A stretch of DNA of 11,124 nucleotides. Origin: an uncultured Eubacteriales bacterium. Lineage in GTDB: Bacteria; Bacillota; Clostridia; Oscillospirales; Butyricicoccaceae. The position numbers were made by a program, and so were the translations under genes. The notes under the pieces are model-generated. The model ran no database searches, was not told the origin of the DNA, and was given only the letters and a program-made list of their open reading frames with translations. How positions within the stretch are numbered: position 1 is the first letter of the stretch; the number at the start of each line of letters is the position of its first letter. The stretch covers positions 1 through 11,124 of the forward strand of contig USML01000062.1 of NCBI GenBank assembly GCA_900555855.1, given 5' to 3'. This document shows positions 1 through 5,644 of this stretch, in pieces.

Positions 1-1066
1 CCTTCCCCGGCGCGCCGGTCTCCGGCGGCTGTTTTTGCAAAAGGGCCCGCTGCCGCCGGAACACCACCATGGCCGCCATGGCAAAGACGCCGCTGACCAG
101 CACCCGGGAATAAAAGCTCAGCCCCCGGCTGAGCACCATCACCGGCAGGTCCAGCGTCTGCCCCAGCAGGGGCGCGAAGATCTCCAGAAACAGGTGCTCG
201 CTGATGCCGGTCCCGCCGGGCAGCGGCATCATATCCGCCGCCGAATGGATCATGGCCTGCAGGATCATCACCTGCAGCAGGCCGCAGCTCCGCTGTCCAA
301 AGGCCCGGCAGCTCATCCATGTGACGGCAAACAGCAGCATCCGCTGGAGCATGGTCATCAGGAAGGCGGCGGCGATGGCCTTTCCCTCCTTGCGGAAGCG
401 CTCCACTACACCGGCATATTTTCTGCAGCCCTGCTCCACCGCGGGATACAGCGCCGCTGCCCGGCGGATGCGGAGCCTTGTCTCCGCAAAGCGGACGCAG
501 GCGCAGCCGATGCGTCTGGCCAGCTGCGGCCAGCCGATAAACAGCAGCAGCGCCCCCACAAAGGCCACATTCAGCCCCAGCCCCAGCCAGCACCAGGTCA
601 TGCAGGGCGCCAGCGCCTTCATGATCGCCGCCGGCCGCAGCAGCAGCACCGCCGTGCTGATGACGATAAGCACGGTCTTATAAAGGATCGTCACCATGGT
701 CAGCACCGGGATGGACACGGCAACGGGGATATCGTCCTGCTTCATATAATAAGCCTGCATGGGCTGGCCGCCGCCGGCGCCCGGGGTGATGGCGGCATAA
801 AAGAAGCCCGTGAAGGCATAAAGGCAGCAATGGCTCCAGCGGGTCTTCTGCCCCAGCACCCGGAAAAGATAGCGAAACACCACCGCCTCGCCCAGCATGA
901 ACAGCACCATGCAGCAAAGGCCCAGGCCGCACCAGAGCGGTCTGGCCTGCCGAAGGAGCATCAGCATCTGCTCCAGATCCTGCCCGCGGAACACATAGTA
1001 CAGCGTCAGCCCCACAGACAGCGCCAGGATCAGCCCGTCGGCGATCCACTTTTTTGCGCGCTTCAT
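1..1066 (-). CDS. Flippase-like multi-pass membrane protein (YbhN / LPG-synthase TM family), 3' end outside window
   Basis: The reading frame is open from an ATG at 1066 down to the window edge (355 codons, no stop seen), so the protein lacks only its extreme C-terminus. The start follows GGGAGG (RNA sense) by 8 nt. The protein is strongly hydrophobic with several membrane segments, e.g. residues about 11-25, 45-68, 82-93, 115-143, 155-178, 230-250, 263-280 and 320-336. Two motifs identify the family: PGAGGGQPMQAYY at 95-107 and PLPGGTGISE at 281-290, which match the conserved glycine-rich motifs of the UPF0104/TIGR00374 flippase-like proteins related to the membrane half of MprF. Family members are thought to move lipids across the cytoplasmic membrane, but the substrate here is unknown. 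No soluble aminoacyl-lipid synthase domain is visible. It is divergent from the aromatic operon and has its own promoter, so a shared role is not implied. Family confidence is high; function is low. Confidence 0.85.
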   Translation of the reverse strand, partial: MKRAKKWIADGLILALSVGLTLYYVFRGQDLEQMLMLLRQARPLWCGLGLCCMVLFMLGEAVVFRYLFRVLGQKTRWSHCCLYAFTGFFYAAITPGAGGGQPMQAYYMKQDDIPVAVSIPVLTMVTILYKTVLIVISTAVLLLRPAAIMKALAPCMTWCWLGLGLNVAFVGALLLFIGWPQLARRIGCACVRFAETRLRIRRAAALYPAVEQGCRKYAGVVERFRKEGKAIAAAFLMTMLQRMLLFAVTWMSCRAFGQRSCGLLQVMILQAMIHSAADMMPLPGGTGISEHLFLEIFAPLLGQTLDLPVMVLSRGLSFYSRVLVSGVFAMAAMVVFRRQRALLQKQPPETGAPGK

Positions 1067-1104
1067 CCGGCGCTCCTCCCTTCTCCGTCAAATCACATTT
1101 TTAC

Positions 1105-1133
1105 AGTATAACAGTTTTTTCAGGCAAAGTCAC
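1105..1133 (-). promoter_or_regulatory. Promoter of the minus-strand flippase-like gene
   Basis: Read on the minus strand there is GTGACT (1133-1128; 4 of 6 to the TTGACA consensus), a 17-bp spacer, and TATACT (1110-1105; 5 of 6 to TATAAT) preceded by TG plus one base, an extended -10. The predicted start is near 1098, about 30 nt upstream of the ATG at 1066. The -35 box touches the inverted repeat at 1132-1161, so that repeat could act as an operator. This is a sequence match only. Confidence 0.6.
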
Positions 1134-1161
1134 GCATTTCCTGCGATCTTCAGAAATGCGT
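1132..1161. repeat. Inverted repeat in the divergent intergenic region, possible operator
   Basis: ACGCATTT-C-CTG (1132-1143) is mirrored by CAG-AAATGCGT (1151-1161): 8 plus 3 matched bases with a single extra C on the left and a 7-base centre. It lies upstream of both predicted start sites (near 1098 on minus and 1274 on plus), so neither promoter would transcribe it. That favours a protein-binding site over an RNA hairpin. It overlaps the edge of the minus-strand -35 box. No T-tract follows on either side, so it is not a terminator. The binding protein, if any, is unknown. Confidence 0.45.
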
Positions 1162-1186
1162 TCTGCGCCGCGCCTTCGCCGCCGCA

Positions 1187-1231
1187 TTTTCATAGAAAAC
1201 ATGGGGCGCATCTCCGGATTTTTATGAAAAA
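1187..1231. promoter_or_regulatory. Pair of AT-rich near-palindromes upstream of the operon promoter
   Basis: TTTTCATAGAAAA (1187-1199) and TTTTTATGAAAAA (1219-1231) are similar short inverted repeats in otherwise GC-rich DNA. Their centres (1193 and 1225) are 32 bp apart, close to three helical turns. The second ends 7 bp before the -35 box at 1239. They could act as an UP-element (A/T tracts contacted by the RNA polymerase alpha subunit) or as paired operator half-sites. The sequence alone does not decide. Confidence 0.35.
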
Positions 1232-1238
1232 TAGCGGA

Positions 1239-1267
1239 TTGACACCCGCCGGAAATGGTGATATAGT
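1239..1267 (+). promoter_or_regulatory. Sigma-A promoter of the aromatic amino acid operon
   Basis: A perfect TTGACA -35 box (1239-1244), a 17-bp spacer and TATAGT (1262-1267; 5 of 6) preceded by TGA form an extended -10 promoter. The expected start is around A1274. This leaves an untranslated leader of about 225 nt before aroF, which holds the leader peptide and attenuator. It is the only strong promoter I see for the nine genes downstream. Confidence 0.85.
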
Positions 1268-1304
1268 GAGACCATATTCTATTGGCTTCGGGAGAATGTC
1301 TGCT

Positions 1305-1358
1305 ATGATCTTCACGATTTCCTTTGCTTCCTATTATTACTTTACTATGCTTTCATAG
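1305..1358 (+). CDS. Leader peptide rich in Phe and Tyr (17 aa)
   Basis: The ORF reads MIFTISFASYYYFTMLS and ends in UAG. Six of 17 residues are the end products of the downstream operon: Phe at 3, 7 and 13, and Tyr at 10, 11 and 12 in a row. There are no Trp codons. GGGAGA at 1290-1295 lies 9 nt upstream of the ATG at 1305. An in-frame ATG at 1296 would add three residues, but it directly abuts that site and is less likely. The position between promoter and terminator, just upstream of DAHP synthase, and the codon content make it a regulatory peptide whose translation speed reports charged tRNA-Phe and tRNA-Tyr. The peptide itself probably has no other function. Such short ORFs are normally missed by gene callers. 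Confidence 0.82.
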   Translation: MIFTISFASYYYFTMLS

Positions 1359-1363
1359 TAAGG
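1340..1363 (+). promoter_or_regulatory. Leader hairpin overlapping end of leader peptide ORF
   Basis: TTACTATG (1342-1349) and CATAGTAA (1354-1361) pair perfectly over 8 bp around a CTTT loop. The stem can extend by U1341-G1362 and C1340-G1363. It contains the leader stop codon and covers the first three bases of the antiterminator strand. It would form when no ribosome is near and be opened by a ribosome on the Tyr codons. It could also pause RNA polymerase to synchronise it with the ribosome, as in classical attenuators; that role is inferred. Confidence 0.65.
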
Positions 1364-1423
1364 CTGATTTGTGTTGCAAGGGAAAGTCAAGGAGCTGCTT
1401 TTGACGCTGCACAGGTTCGGCCT
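1361..1423 (+). promoter_or_regulatory. Antiterminator helix (alternative fold)
   Basis: Strand AGGCTGATTTGTGTTGC (1361-1377) pairs with GCTGCACAGGTTCGGCCT (1406-1423): 1361-1366 with 1418-1423, a bulged U1417, then 1367-1377 with 1406-1416. The only mismatch is U1375/U1408, and there are four G-U pairs. The 3' strand takes nearly all of the terminator's 5' arm, its loop and part of its 3' arm, so the two folds exclude each other. The 5' strand begins three nucleotides after the leader stop codon, where a terminating ribosome would cover it. Confidence 0.72.
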
Positions 1424-1442
1424 GGGCGGCGTTTTTTGTTTT
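1404..1442 (+). terminator. Intrinsic terminator of the attenuator
   Basis: ACGCTGC (1404-1410) pairs with GCGGCGT (1426-1432) over 7 bp with one G-U. After one A/G mismatch, CAGG (1412-1415) pairs with CCTG (1421-1424) around the loop TTCGG. The stem is followed by TTTTTTGTTTT (1432-1442). It lies between the leader peptide and the aroF ribosome binding site, with no gene ending just before it, so it acts as a conditional terminator for the operon. Confidence 0.83.
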
Positions 1443-1498
1443 GATAAACCGCGAGAATGGAATGAATAATAATAAAAAAGCATCAGGAGGAACGCATT

Positions 1499-2503
1499 AT
1501 GATCGTCGTACTCAAGCCCAGCGCACCGCAGGAAAGCAGAGAGCAGCTGGTGGGCTGGCTGAAGGCGCTTGGCCTGGAGATCCATGTTTCCGAGGGCCAG
1601 AATTATACGGTTCTGGGTCTGGTGGGCGACACCAGCAAGGTAGATATGGATCTGGTGGCCAGTCTGGACATCGTGGATTCCGTCAAGCGGGTCTCCGAGC
1701 CCTTCAAATGCTGCAACCGGAAGTTCCACCCGGAGGATACCGTCGTTCAGGTGGGCGATGTGAAGATCGGCCGGGGGCACTTCTGTATGATCGCCGGCCC
1801 CTGCTCCGTGGAATCGGAGGAGCAGATCGTGGCCGTGGCCCGAGATGTCAAGGCGGCGGGCGCGGATATGCTCCGGGGCGGCGCCTTCAAGCCCCGCACC
1901 TCCCCCTATGACTTTGCCGGTCTGAAGGCGGAGGGGCTGGAGCTTTTGAAGATCGCTCGGAAGGAGACGGGCCTGCCCATCGTCACCGAGATCATGAGCG
2001 TGGTGGATCTGCCGCTGTTCGAGGATGTGGATGTGCTGCAGGTGGGCGCCCGCAATATGCAGAACTTCGACCTGCTGCGGGAGCTGGGCAAGCTCCGCAA
2101 GCCCATCCTGCTGAAGCGCGGTCTGGCCAACACGCTGAAGGAGCTGCTCATGAGCGCCGAATATATCATGGCCAACGGCAACGAGCAGGTGATCCTCTGC
2201 GAGCGGGGCATCCGCACCTACAGCGACTACACCCGCAACACCCTGGATCTTTCCGCCGTCCCCATGCTCCATGAGCTGAGCCATCTTCCCGTCATCGTGG
2301 ATCCCAGCCACGCCACCGGCATCGCCCGGCTGGTGCCGCCCATGGCCATGGCGGCTGCCGCCTGCGGCGCAGACGGGCTGATCATCGAGGTCCACAATGA
2401 CCCCATGCACGCCCTTTGCGACGGCGCCCAGTCCCTGCGGCCGGAGCAGTACGCCGCGCTTGCCCGGAAGGTGCGGGCCGTTCGGGAGGCGGTGGAGGAA
2501 TGA
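1499..2503 (+). CDS. aroF: 3-deoxy-7-phosphoheptulonate (DAHP) synthase, type I-beta with ferredoxin-like regulatory domain
   Basis: This enzyme condenses phosphoenolpyruvate with erythrose-4-phosphate, the committed first step of the shikimate pathway, in the cytoplasm. The 334-residue protein has an N-terminal ferredoxin-like domain (about 1-70) and a TIM-barrel synthase domain (about 90-334). Visible metal ligands are Cys102 (AGPCSVES), His271 (DPSHATG), Glu297 (IIEVH) and Asp308 (CDGAQS); KPRTSPY at 131-137 is the substrate-binding motif. The layout matches the Thermotoga maritima type, where the N-terminal domain mediates feedback inhibition by Tyr and Phe, so the same is likely here. 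The ATG at 1499 follows AGGAGG (1485-1490) by 8 nt. It is the first gene after the attenuator, and its stop overlaps the tyrA start by 4 nt. It is the only DAHP synthase in the window. Confidence 0.96.
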   Translation: MIVVLKPSAPQESREQLVGWLKALGLEIHVSEGQNYTVLGLVGDTSKVDMDLVASLDIVDSVKRVSEPFKCCNRKFHPEDTVVQVGDVKIGRGHFCMIAGPCSVESEEQIVAVARDVKAAGADMLRGGAFKPRTSPYDFAGLKAEGLELLKIARKETGLPIVTEIMSVVDLPLFEDVDVLQVGARNMQNFDLLRELGKLRKPILLKRGLANTLKELLMSAEYIMANGNEQVILCERGIRTYSDYTRNTLDLSAVPMLHELSHLPVIVDPSHATGIARLVPPMAMAAAACGADGLIIEVHNDPMHALCDGAQSLRPEQYAALARKVRAVREAVEE

Positions 2504-3333
2504 CCGTCGGCATCGTAGGGCTTGGGCTCATCGGCGGCTCCTTCGCCAAGGCCTACCAGGCCGGAGGACACCGGGTCCTGGGCTATGACACAGACCGGAC
2601 TGTGCTGGACTTTGCTCAGCTGTCCGGCGCTTGTTCCGGTGAGCTCACGGACGAGCGCCTTTCGGAATGTGATCTGATCCTGCTGGCCGTCTGCCCCCAA
2701 GCCGCCATCGACTATCTTACCGCCCACGCCCATCAGATCGGCCCCCATCCAGTGGTCATCGACTGCTGCGGCGTCAAGCGACAGGTCTGCGCTGTCTGCT
2801 TCCCGCTGGCCAAGGCGCACGGCTTTACCTATCTGGGCGGCCATCCCATGGCTGGCACCCACAATTCCGGCTTCAAATATGCCTCCGCAACGCTGTTTCA
2901 GGGCGCTCCCATGGTGATCGTTCCGGCGGATTTTAACGATATTCTTCTACTGAGCCGGGTAAAGGAGCTGCTGCATCCGGCGGGCTTCCGGCAGGTCTCC
3001 GTCACCACGGCGGAAAATCACGACCGGGTCATCGCCTTTACCTCTCAGCTGGCCCATGTGGCGGCCAATGCCTATATCAAAAGCCCCTCCGCCGGCAGCC
3101 ACAAGGGCTTTTCCGCCGGCAGCTACAAGGATATGACCCGGGTGGCCTGGCTTAACCCGGAGATGTGGGCGGAGCTTTTTCTGGACAACCGGGACTATCT
3201 GGGGCAGGAGCTTTCCCTCTATATTCAATTTTTGCAGCAGTATCAGGCCGCGCTGGAGCGGCAGGACAAGGCGGAGCTGGTCCGGCTTTTGGATGAGGGC
3301 CGCCGCCGGAAGGAGGAGGTGGACGGCCATTGA
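2500..3333 (+). CDS. tyrA: Prephenate dehydrogenase
   Basis: This 277-residue enzyme oxidatively decarboxylates prephenate to 4-hydroxyphenylpyruvate, the tyrosine branch. The N-terminal Rossmann domain opens with GLGLIGGS (7-14), and Asp30 after the second strand (GYD) suggests NAD rather than NADP. The catalytic region shows GGHPMAGT (113-120, His115), ENHDR (172-176), TSQLAHV (181-187) and GSYKDMTRVA (207-216), the usual substrate-binding signatures. It is a stand-alone dehydrogenase: there is no chorismate mutase domain and no C-terminal ACT domain, so allosteric control by Tyr is not evident. The ATG at 2500 overlaps the aroF stop as ATGA and is preceded by GGGAGG (2484-2489). A longer in-frame start at 2416 would lie inside aroF and add a non-homologous Arg/Gly-rich extension, so I rejected it. 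Its prephenate must come from the PheA mutase domain. Confidence 0.94.
   Translation: MTVGIVGLGLIGGSFAKAYQAGGHRVLGYDTDRTVLDFAQLSGACSGELTDERLSECDLILLAVCPQAAIDYLTAHAHQIGPHPVVIDCCGVKRQVCAVCFPLAKAHGFTYLGGHPMAGTHNSGFKYASATLFQGAPMVIVPADFNDILLLSRVKELLHPAGFRQVSVTTAENHDRVIAFTSQLAHVAANAYIKSPSAGSHKGFSAGSYKDMTRVAWLNPEMWAELFLDNRDYLGQELSLYIQFLQQYQAALERQDKAELVRLLDEGRRRKEEVDGH
3311..3320 (+). promoter_or_regulatory. Ribosome binding site that fixes the TTG start of aroB
   Basis: AGGAGGAGGT is a near-perfect Shine-Dalgarno sequence ending 9 nt before the TTG at 3330. It lies inside the last codons of tyrA. No ATG or GTG occurs nearby in the aroB frame, so this strong site supports a TTG initiation codon. Confidence 0.8.
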
Positions 3334-4388
3334 TCCGCATTGAAATTACCGCCTCCCGCCGCTATGAGGTCCTGGTGCAGCGGGGGCTTCTTGCCCGGCT
3401 GGGGGCCCTTTCCTCTCAATGCGCAGGCGCCTGCTCCGCTATGCTGGTGTCTGACGATCTGGTTTTTTCCCTTTATGGCGCTCAGGCAGAGGCTTCCCTG
3501 CGGGAAGCAGGCTTTTCCGTGGATCGCTTCGTCTTTCCCCACGGCGAGCAGCAAAAAAGCCTTCCCACCTACGGTGCGCTGCTCAATGCCCTTTGCAGCC
3601 GGCGCTTCACCCGCAGCGATCTGATCGTTGCCCTGGGCGGCGGCGTGACAGGCGATCTGGCAGGCTTTGCCGCCGCAACCTATCTCCGAGGCGTGCGCTT
3701 TGTTCAAGTCCCCACTACGCTGCTGGCCATGGTGGATTCCTCCGTGGGCGGCAAGACAGCCATCGATCTGGACGGCGGCAAAAATCAAGCCGGTGCCTTT
3801 TACCAGCCCTCGCTGGTGCTGTGCGACCCGGAAGCTCTTTCCACGCTGCCGGAGGAGGAATATCGCTGCGGCTGCGCCGAGATCATCAAATATGCTCTGC
3901 TGGGCAGCGAGCCGCTGTTTGACTGCCTGCGGGCGACGCCCGTCCGGGACGAGCCGGAGCCGGTCATCGCCCAATGCGTCGCCATGAAGCGGGATATCGT
4001 TCAGGCGGACGAATATGACCGGGGCTGCCGCCAGACGCTGAACCTTGGACATACCGTGGGCCACGCGGTAGAGGCCTGCAGCGGCTTTACGCTGCTTCAC
4101 GGGCAGGCCGTTGCCATCGGCACCGCCGTCATCCTGCGGGCCGCGGCATCCAGGGGCTTCTGCACCGGGGAAACAGCCCGGGAGGGGATCTCACTGCTGA
4201 AGCAGTACGGTCTGCCCACCGAAACGGACTACCCGCTGGACGCGCTGTATCAGGCGGCCCTTTCCGACAAAAAGCTGGAGGGCGGCAGGCTGCATCTGAT
4301 CGTGCCCGAGGCCATCGGCCGCTGCCGGATCCTGGAGATTCCAGCGCCGGAGCTGCGGGACTGGATGAAGGCAGGTGGCGTGAAATGA
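3330..4388 (+). CDS. aroB: 3-dehydroquinate synthase
   Basis: This enzyme converts DAHP to 3-dehydroquinate, the second shikimate step, using NAD and a divalent metal. The 352-residue length is typical of the family. Residues 71-80 (HGEQQKSLPT) form part of the nucleotide and substrate region. ALGGGVTGDLAGF (101-113) is the glycine-rich NAD motif, followed by PTTLLAMVDSSVGGKT (128-143). Metal ligands are Glu184 (CAEIIKY), His241 (NLGHTVGH) and His257 (LLHGQA), with the 16-residue His-His spacing of characterised enzymes. Initiation is at TTG: the start overlaps the tyrA stop as TTGA and follows a very strong ribosome binding site at 3311-3320. The stop overlaps aroA by 4 nt. The weaker start codon may lower its translation relative to neighbours (inference). 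Confidence 0.95.
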   Translation: MIRIEITASRRYEVLVQRGLLARLGALSSQCAGACSAMLVSDDLVFSLYGAQAEASLREAGFSVDRFVFPHGEQQKSLPTYGALLNALCSRRFTRSDLIVALGGGVTGDLAGFAAATYLRGVRFVQVPTTLLAMVDSSVGGKTAIDLDGGKNQAGAFYQPSLVLCDPEALSTLPEEEYRCGCAEIIKYALLGSEPLFDCLRATPVRDEPEPVIAQCVAMKRDIVQADEYDRGCRQTLNLGHTVGHAVEACSGFTLLHGQAVAIGTAVILRAAASRGFCTGETAREGISLLKQYGLPTETDYPLDALYQAALSDKKLEGGRLHLIVPEAIGRCRILEIPAPELRDWMKAGGVK

Positions 4389-5644
4389 CGCAGGTGCTTT
4401 CTCCCGGTCTGCGCCACGGCCGCGTGACCATCCCCTCCTCCAAATCTCAGGCCCATCGGCTGCTGATCTGCGCCGCGCTGGGGCAAAGCCCGGCGGAGCT
4501 GACCATCCACGGCCTTTCCAACGACATCCGCGCCACCATAGACTGTCTGCAGGCGCTGGGAGCGGATATCCGTCCCGTCTCGGCGCACACGCTGCGGATC
4601 GTTCCCATTTCCGTGCCGCCTGAGGGGGCCTGTACCCTGCCCTGCGGCGAAAGCGGCTCCACCCTGCGGTTTCTTCTGCCAGTGGCAGGAGCGCTGGGGG
4701 CAAAGGCCGTCTTTTCCATGGAGGGGCGGCTGCCCCAGCGGCCGCTGGAGCCTCTGGCTGGGCTGCTTCAGGCCCACGGCATGACCCTGCGGCAGCAGGG
4801 CGGGCTGCTTTTTACCGAAGGGCGGCTCACGCCCGGCGCATTTTCCCTGCCGGGCAATGTTTCCTCCCAATATGTTTCCGGCCTGCTGATGGCCCTGCCG
4901 CTGCTCTCCGGTGAGAGCACGGTGGAGGTCACAGGGCCGGTGGAATCCGCCGCCTATATCTCCATGACGGAGGATGCTCTGGCCCGGGGCGGCGTCCTGT
5001 TTTCCCGGCAGGACTGGCGCTACAGCATTCCCGGCGGCCAACGGACCCGCTATCCTGCAGCGCTCTGCGCCGAGGGGGACTATTCCAATGCCGCATTCTT
5101 CCTCTGTATGGGGGCCTTTTCCCCGGAGGGAGTCACGGTGGACGGACTGGACCCCGCCTCCCGGCAGGGCGACCGGGCCATTCTGCGGCAGCTGACGGCC
5201 ATGGGCGCGGAGATCTCCGTCTCCGGCGGCAGCGTCACCGTTCGCCGGGGCGCGCTGCAGGGCCGCACCATCGACGCCGCGCCCATCCCGGATCTGATCC
5301 CCGTGCTCAGCGTGGCGGCCGCCGTCTGTCAGGGGGAGACCAATATCGTCCATGCGGGCCGGCTCCGCCTGAAGGAATCGGACCGGCTGCGCAGCACCGC
5401 CGCCCTGCTCACCGCGCTGGGCGGACAGGTGGAGGAGCTGCCGGAGGGACTGCGGATCCGCGGCGTTCCCAATCTGCGGGGCGGCACGGTGGATTGCTGC
5501 GGCGATCACCGGATCGCCATGTCCGCCGCTGCGGCGGCCTGTATCTGCCGGGAGCCGGTTACGGTCTGCGGCAGCGAATGTGTCAATAAATCCTATCCTG
5601 ACTTCTGGGCGCACTATGCCGCCCTGAAAGGAGCCAGCCTATGA
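4385..5644 (+). CDS. aroA: 5-enolpyruvylshikimate-3-phosphate (EPSP) synthase
   Basis: This enzyme transfers the enolpyruvyl group of PEP to shikimate-3-phosphate. The 419-residue protein contains the two-domain inverted-barrel signatures: Lys20 in SSKSQAHR, CGESGSTLRF (87-96), Asp303 in IPDLIP, LKESDRLRS (329-337, with the catalytic Glu331), GDHRIAMS (373-380, Asp374 and Arg376) and Lys401 in CVNKSYPDF. The glyphosate-sensitive E. coli-type loop reads GNAGTAMRPL. Here the aligned positions are GESGSTLRFL, so the Pro101 equivalent is Phe96. Position-for-Pro variation is common in Gram-positive enzymes and can lower glyphosate sensitivity, but this cannot be judged from sequence. The ATG at 4385 overlaps the aroB stop as ATGA and follows AGGTGG (4373-4378) by 6 nt. 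The stop overlaps aroC by 4 nt. Confidence 0.95.
   Translation: MTQVLSPGLRHGRVTIPSSKSQAHRLLICAALGQSPAELTIHGLSNDIRATIDCLQALGADIRPVSAHTLRIVPISVPPEGACTLPCGESGSTLRFLLPVAGALGAKAVFSMEGRLPQRPLEPLAGLLQAHGMTLRQQGGLLFTEGRLTPGAFSLPGNVSSQYVSGLLMALPLLSGESTVEVTGPVESAAYISMTEDALARGGVLFSRQDWRYSIPGGQRTRYPAALCAEGDYSNAAFFLCMGAFSPEGVTVDGLDPASRQGDRAILRQLTAMGAEISVSGGSVTVRRGALQGRTIDAAPIPDLIPVLSVAAAVCQGETNIVHAGRLRLKESDRLRSTAALLTALGGQVEELPEGLRIRGVPNLRGGTVDCCGDHRIAMSAAAAACICREPVTVCGSECVNKSYPDFWAHYAALKGASL

Larger units (their letters stand above)
1274..1442 (+). ncRNA. Phe/Tyr transcription attenuator (leader RNA)
   Basis: The leader transcript contains, in order: a ribosome binding site (1290-1295); a 17-codon Phe/Tyr-rich ORF (1305-1358); a hairpin spanning its last codons (1340-1363); an antiterminator strand (1361-1377); and an intrinsic terminator (1404-1442) located before the aroF ribosome binding site. 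Strand 1361-1377 can pair with 1406-1423, which would destroy the terminator. In the model, a ribosome stalled on the Tyr codons (1332-1340) or Phe codon 13 (1341-1343) disrupts the 1340-1363 hairpin and leaves 1361-1377 free, giving readthrough. A ribosome that reaches the UAG (1356-1358) masks the start of that strand, so the terminator forms. The pairings are read from the sequence; the mechanism is inferred from the known pheL/trpL type. Confidence 0.82.

Noticed and set aside
35..1111. Plus-strand open frame of 358 codons at the window start
   Set aside because: It is a His/Gln-rich shadow of the minus-strand flippase-like gene, which has membrane segments and family motifs.
1386..1405. 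GTCAA/TTGAC hairpin between antiterminator strands
   Set aside because: It is only 5 bp with a 10-base loop and overlaps the terminator stem by two bases. It may be a minor fold within the antiterminator loop, but is too weak to list as a feature.
1274..1498. T-box riboswitch upstream of aroF
   Set aside because: The leader is short. I see no specifier-loop layout and no conserved TGGNACCGCG-type antiterminator sequence; a translated Phe/Tyr ORF explains the region better.
1337..2410. Minus-strand open frame covering the attenuator and aroF
   Set aside because: It lies antisense to a clear DAHP synthase and the leader elements, and its composition is His/Gln/Gly-rich without motifs.
2416..2499. 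Longer N-terminus for TyrA
   Set aside because: It would lie wholly inside aroF and add an Arg/Gly/Pro-rich extension. The Rossmann strand begins right at the ATG at 2500, which overlaps the aroF stop.
4250..5614. Long minus-strand open frame (454 codons) opposite aroA
   Set aside because: It is a shadow of the GC-rich aroA codon pattern. The translation is Gly/Arg/Gln/His-rich with no recognisable domain, and the plus-strand gene is certain.
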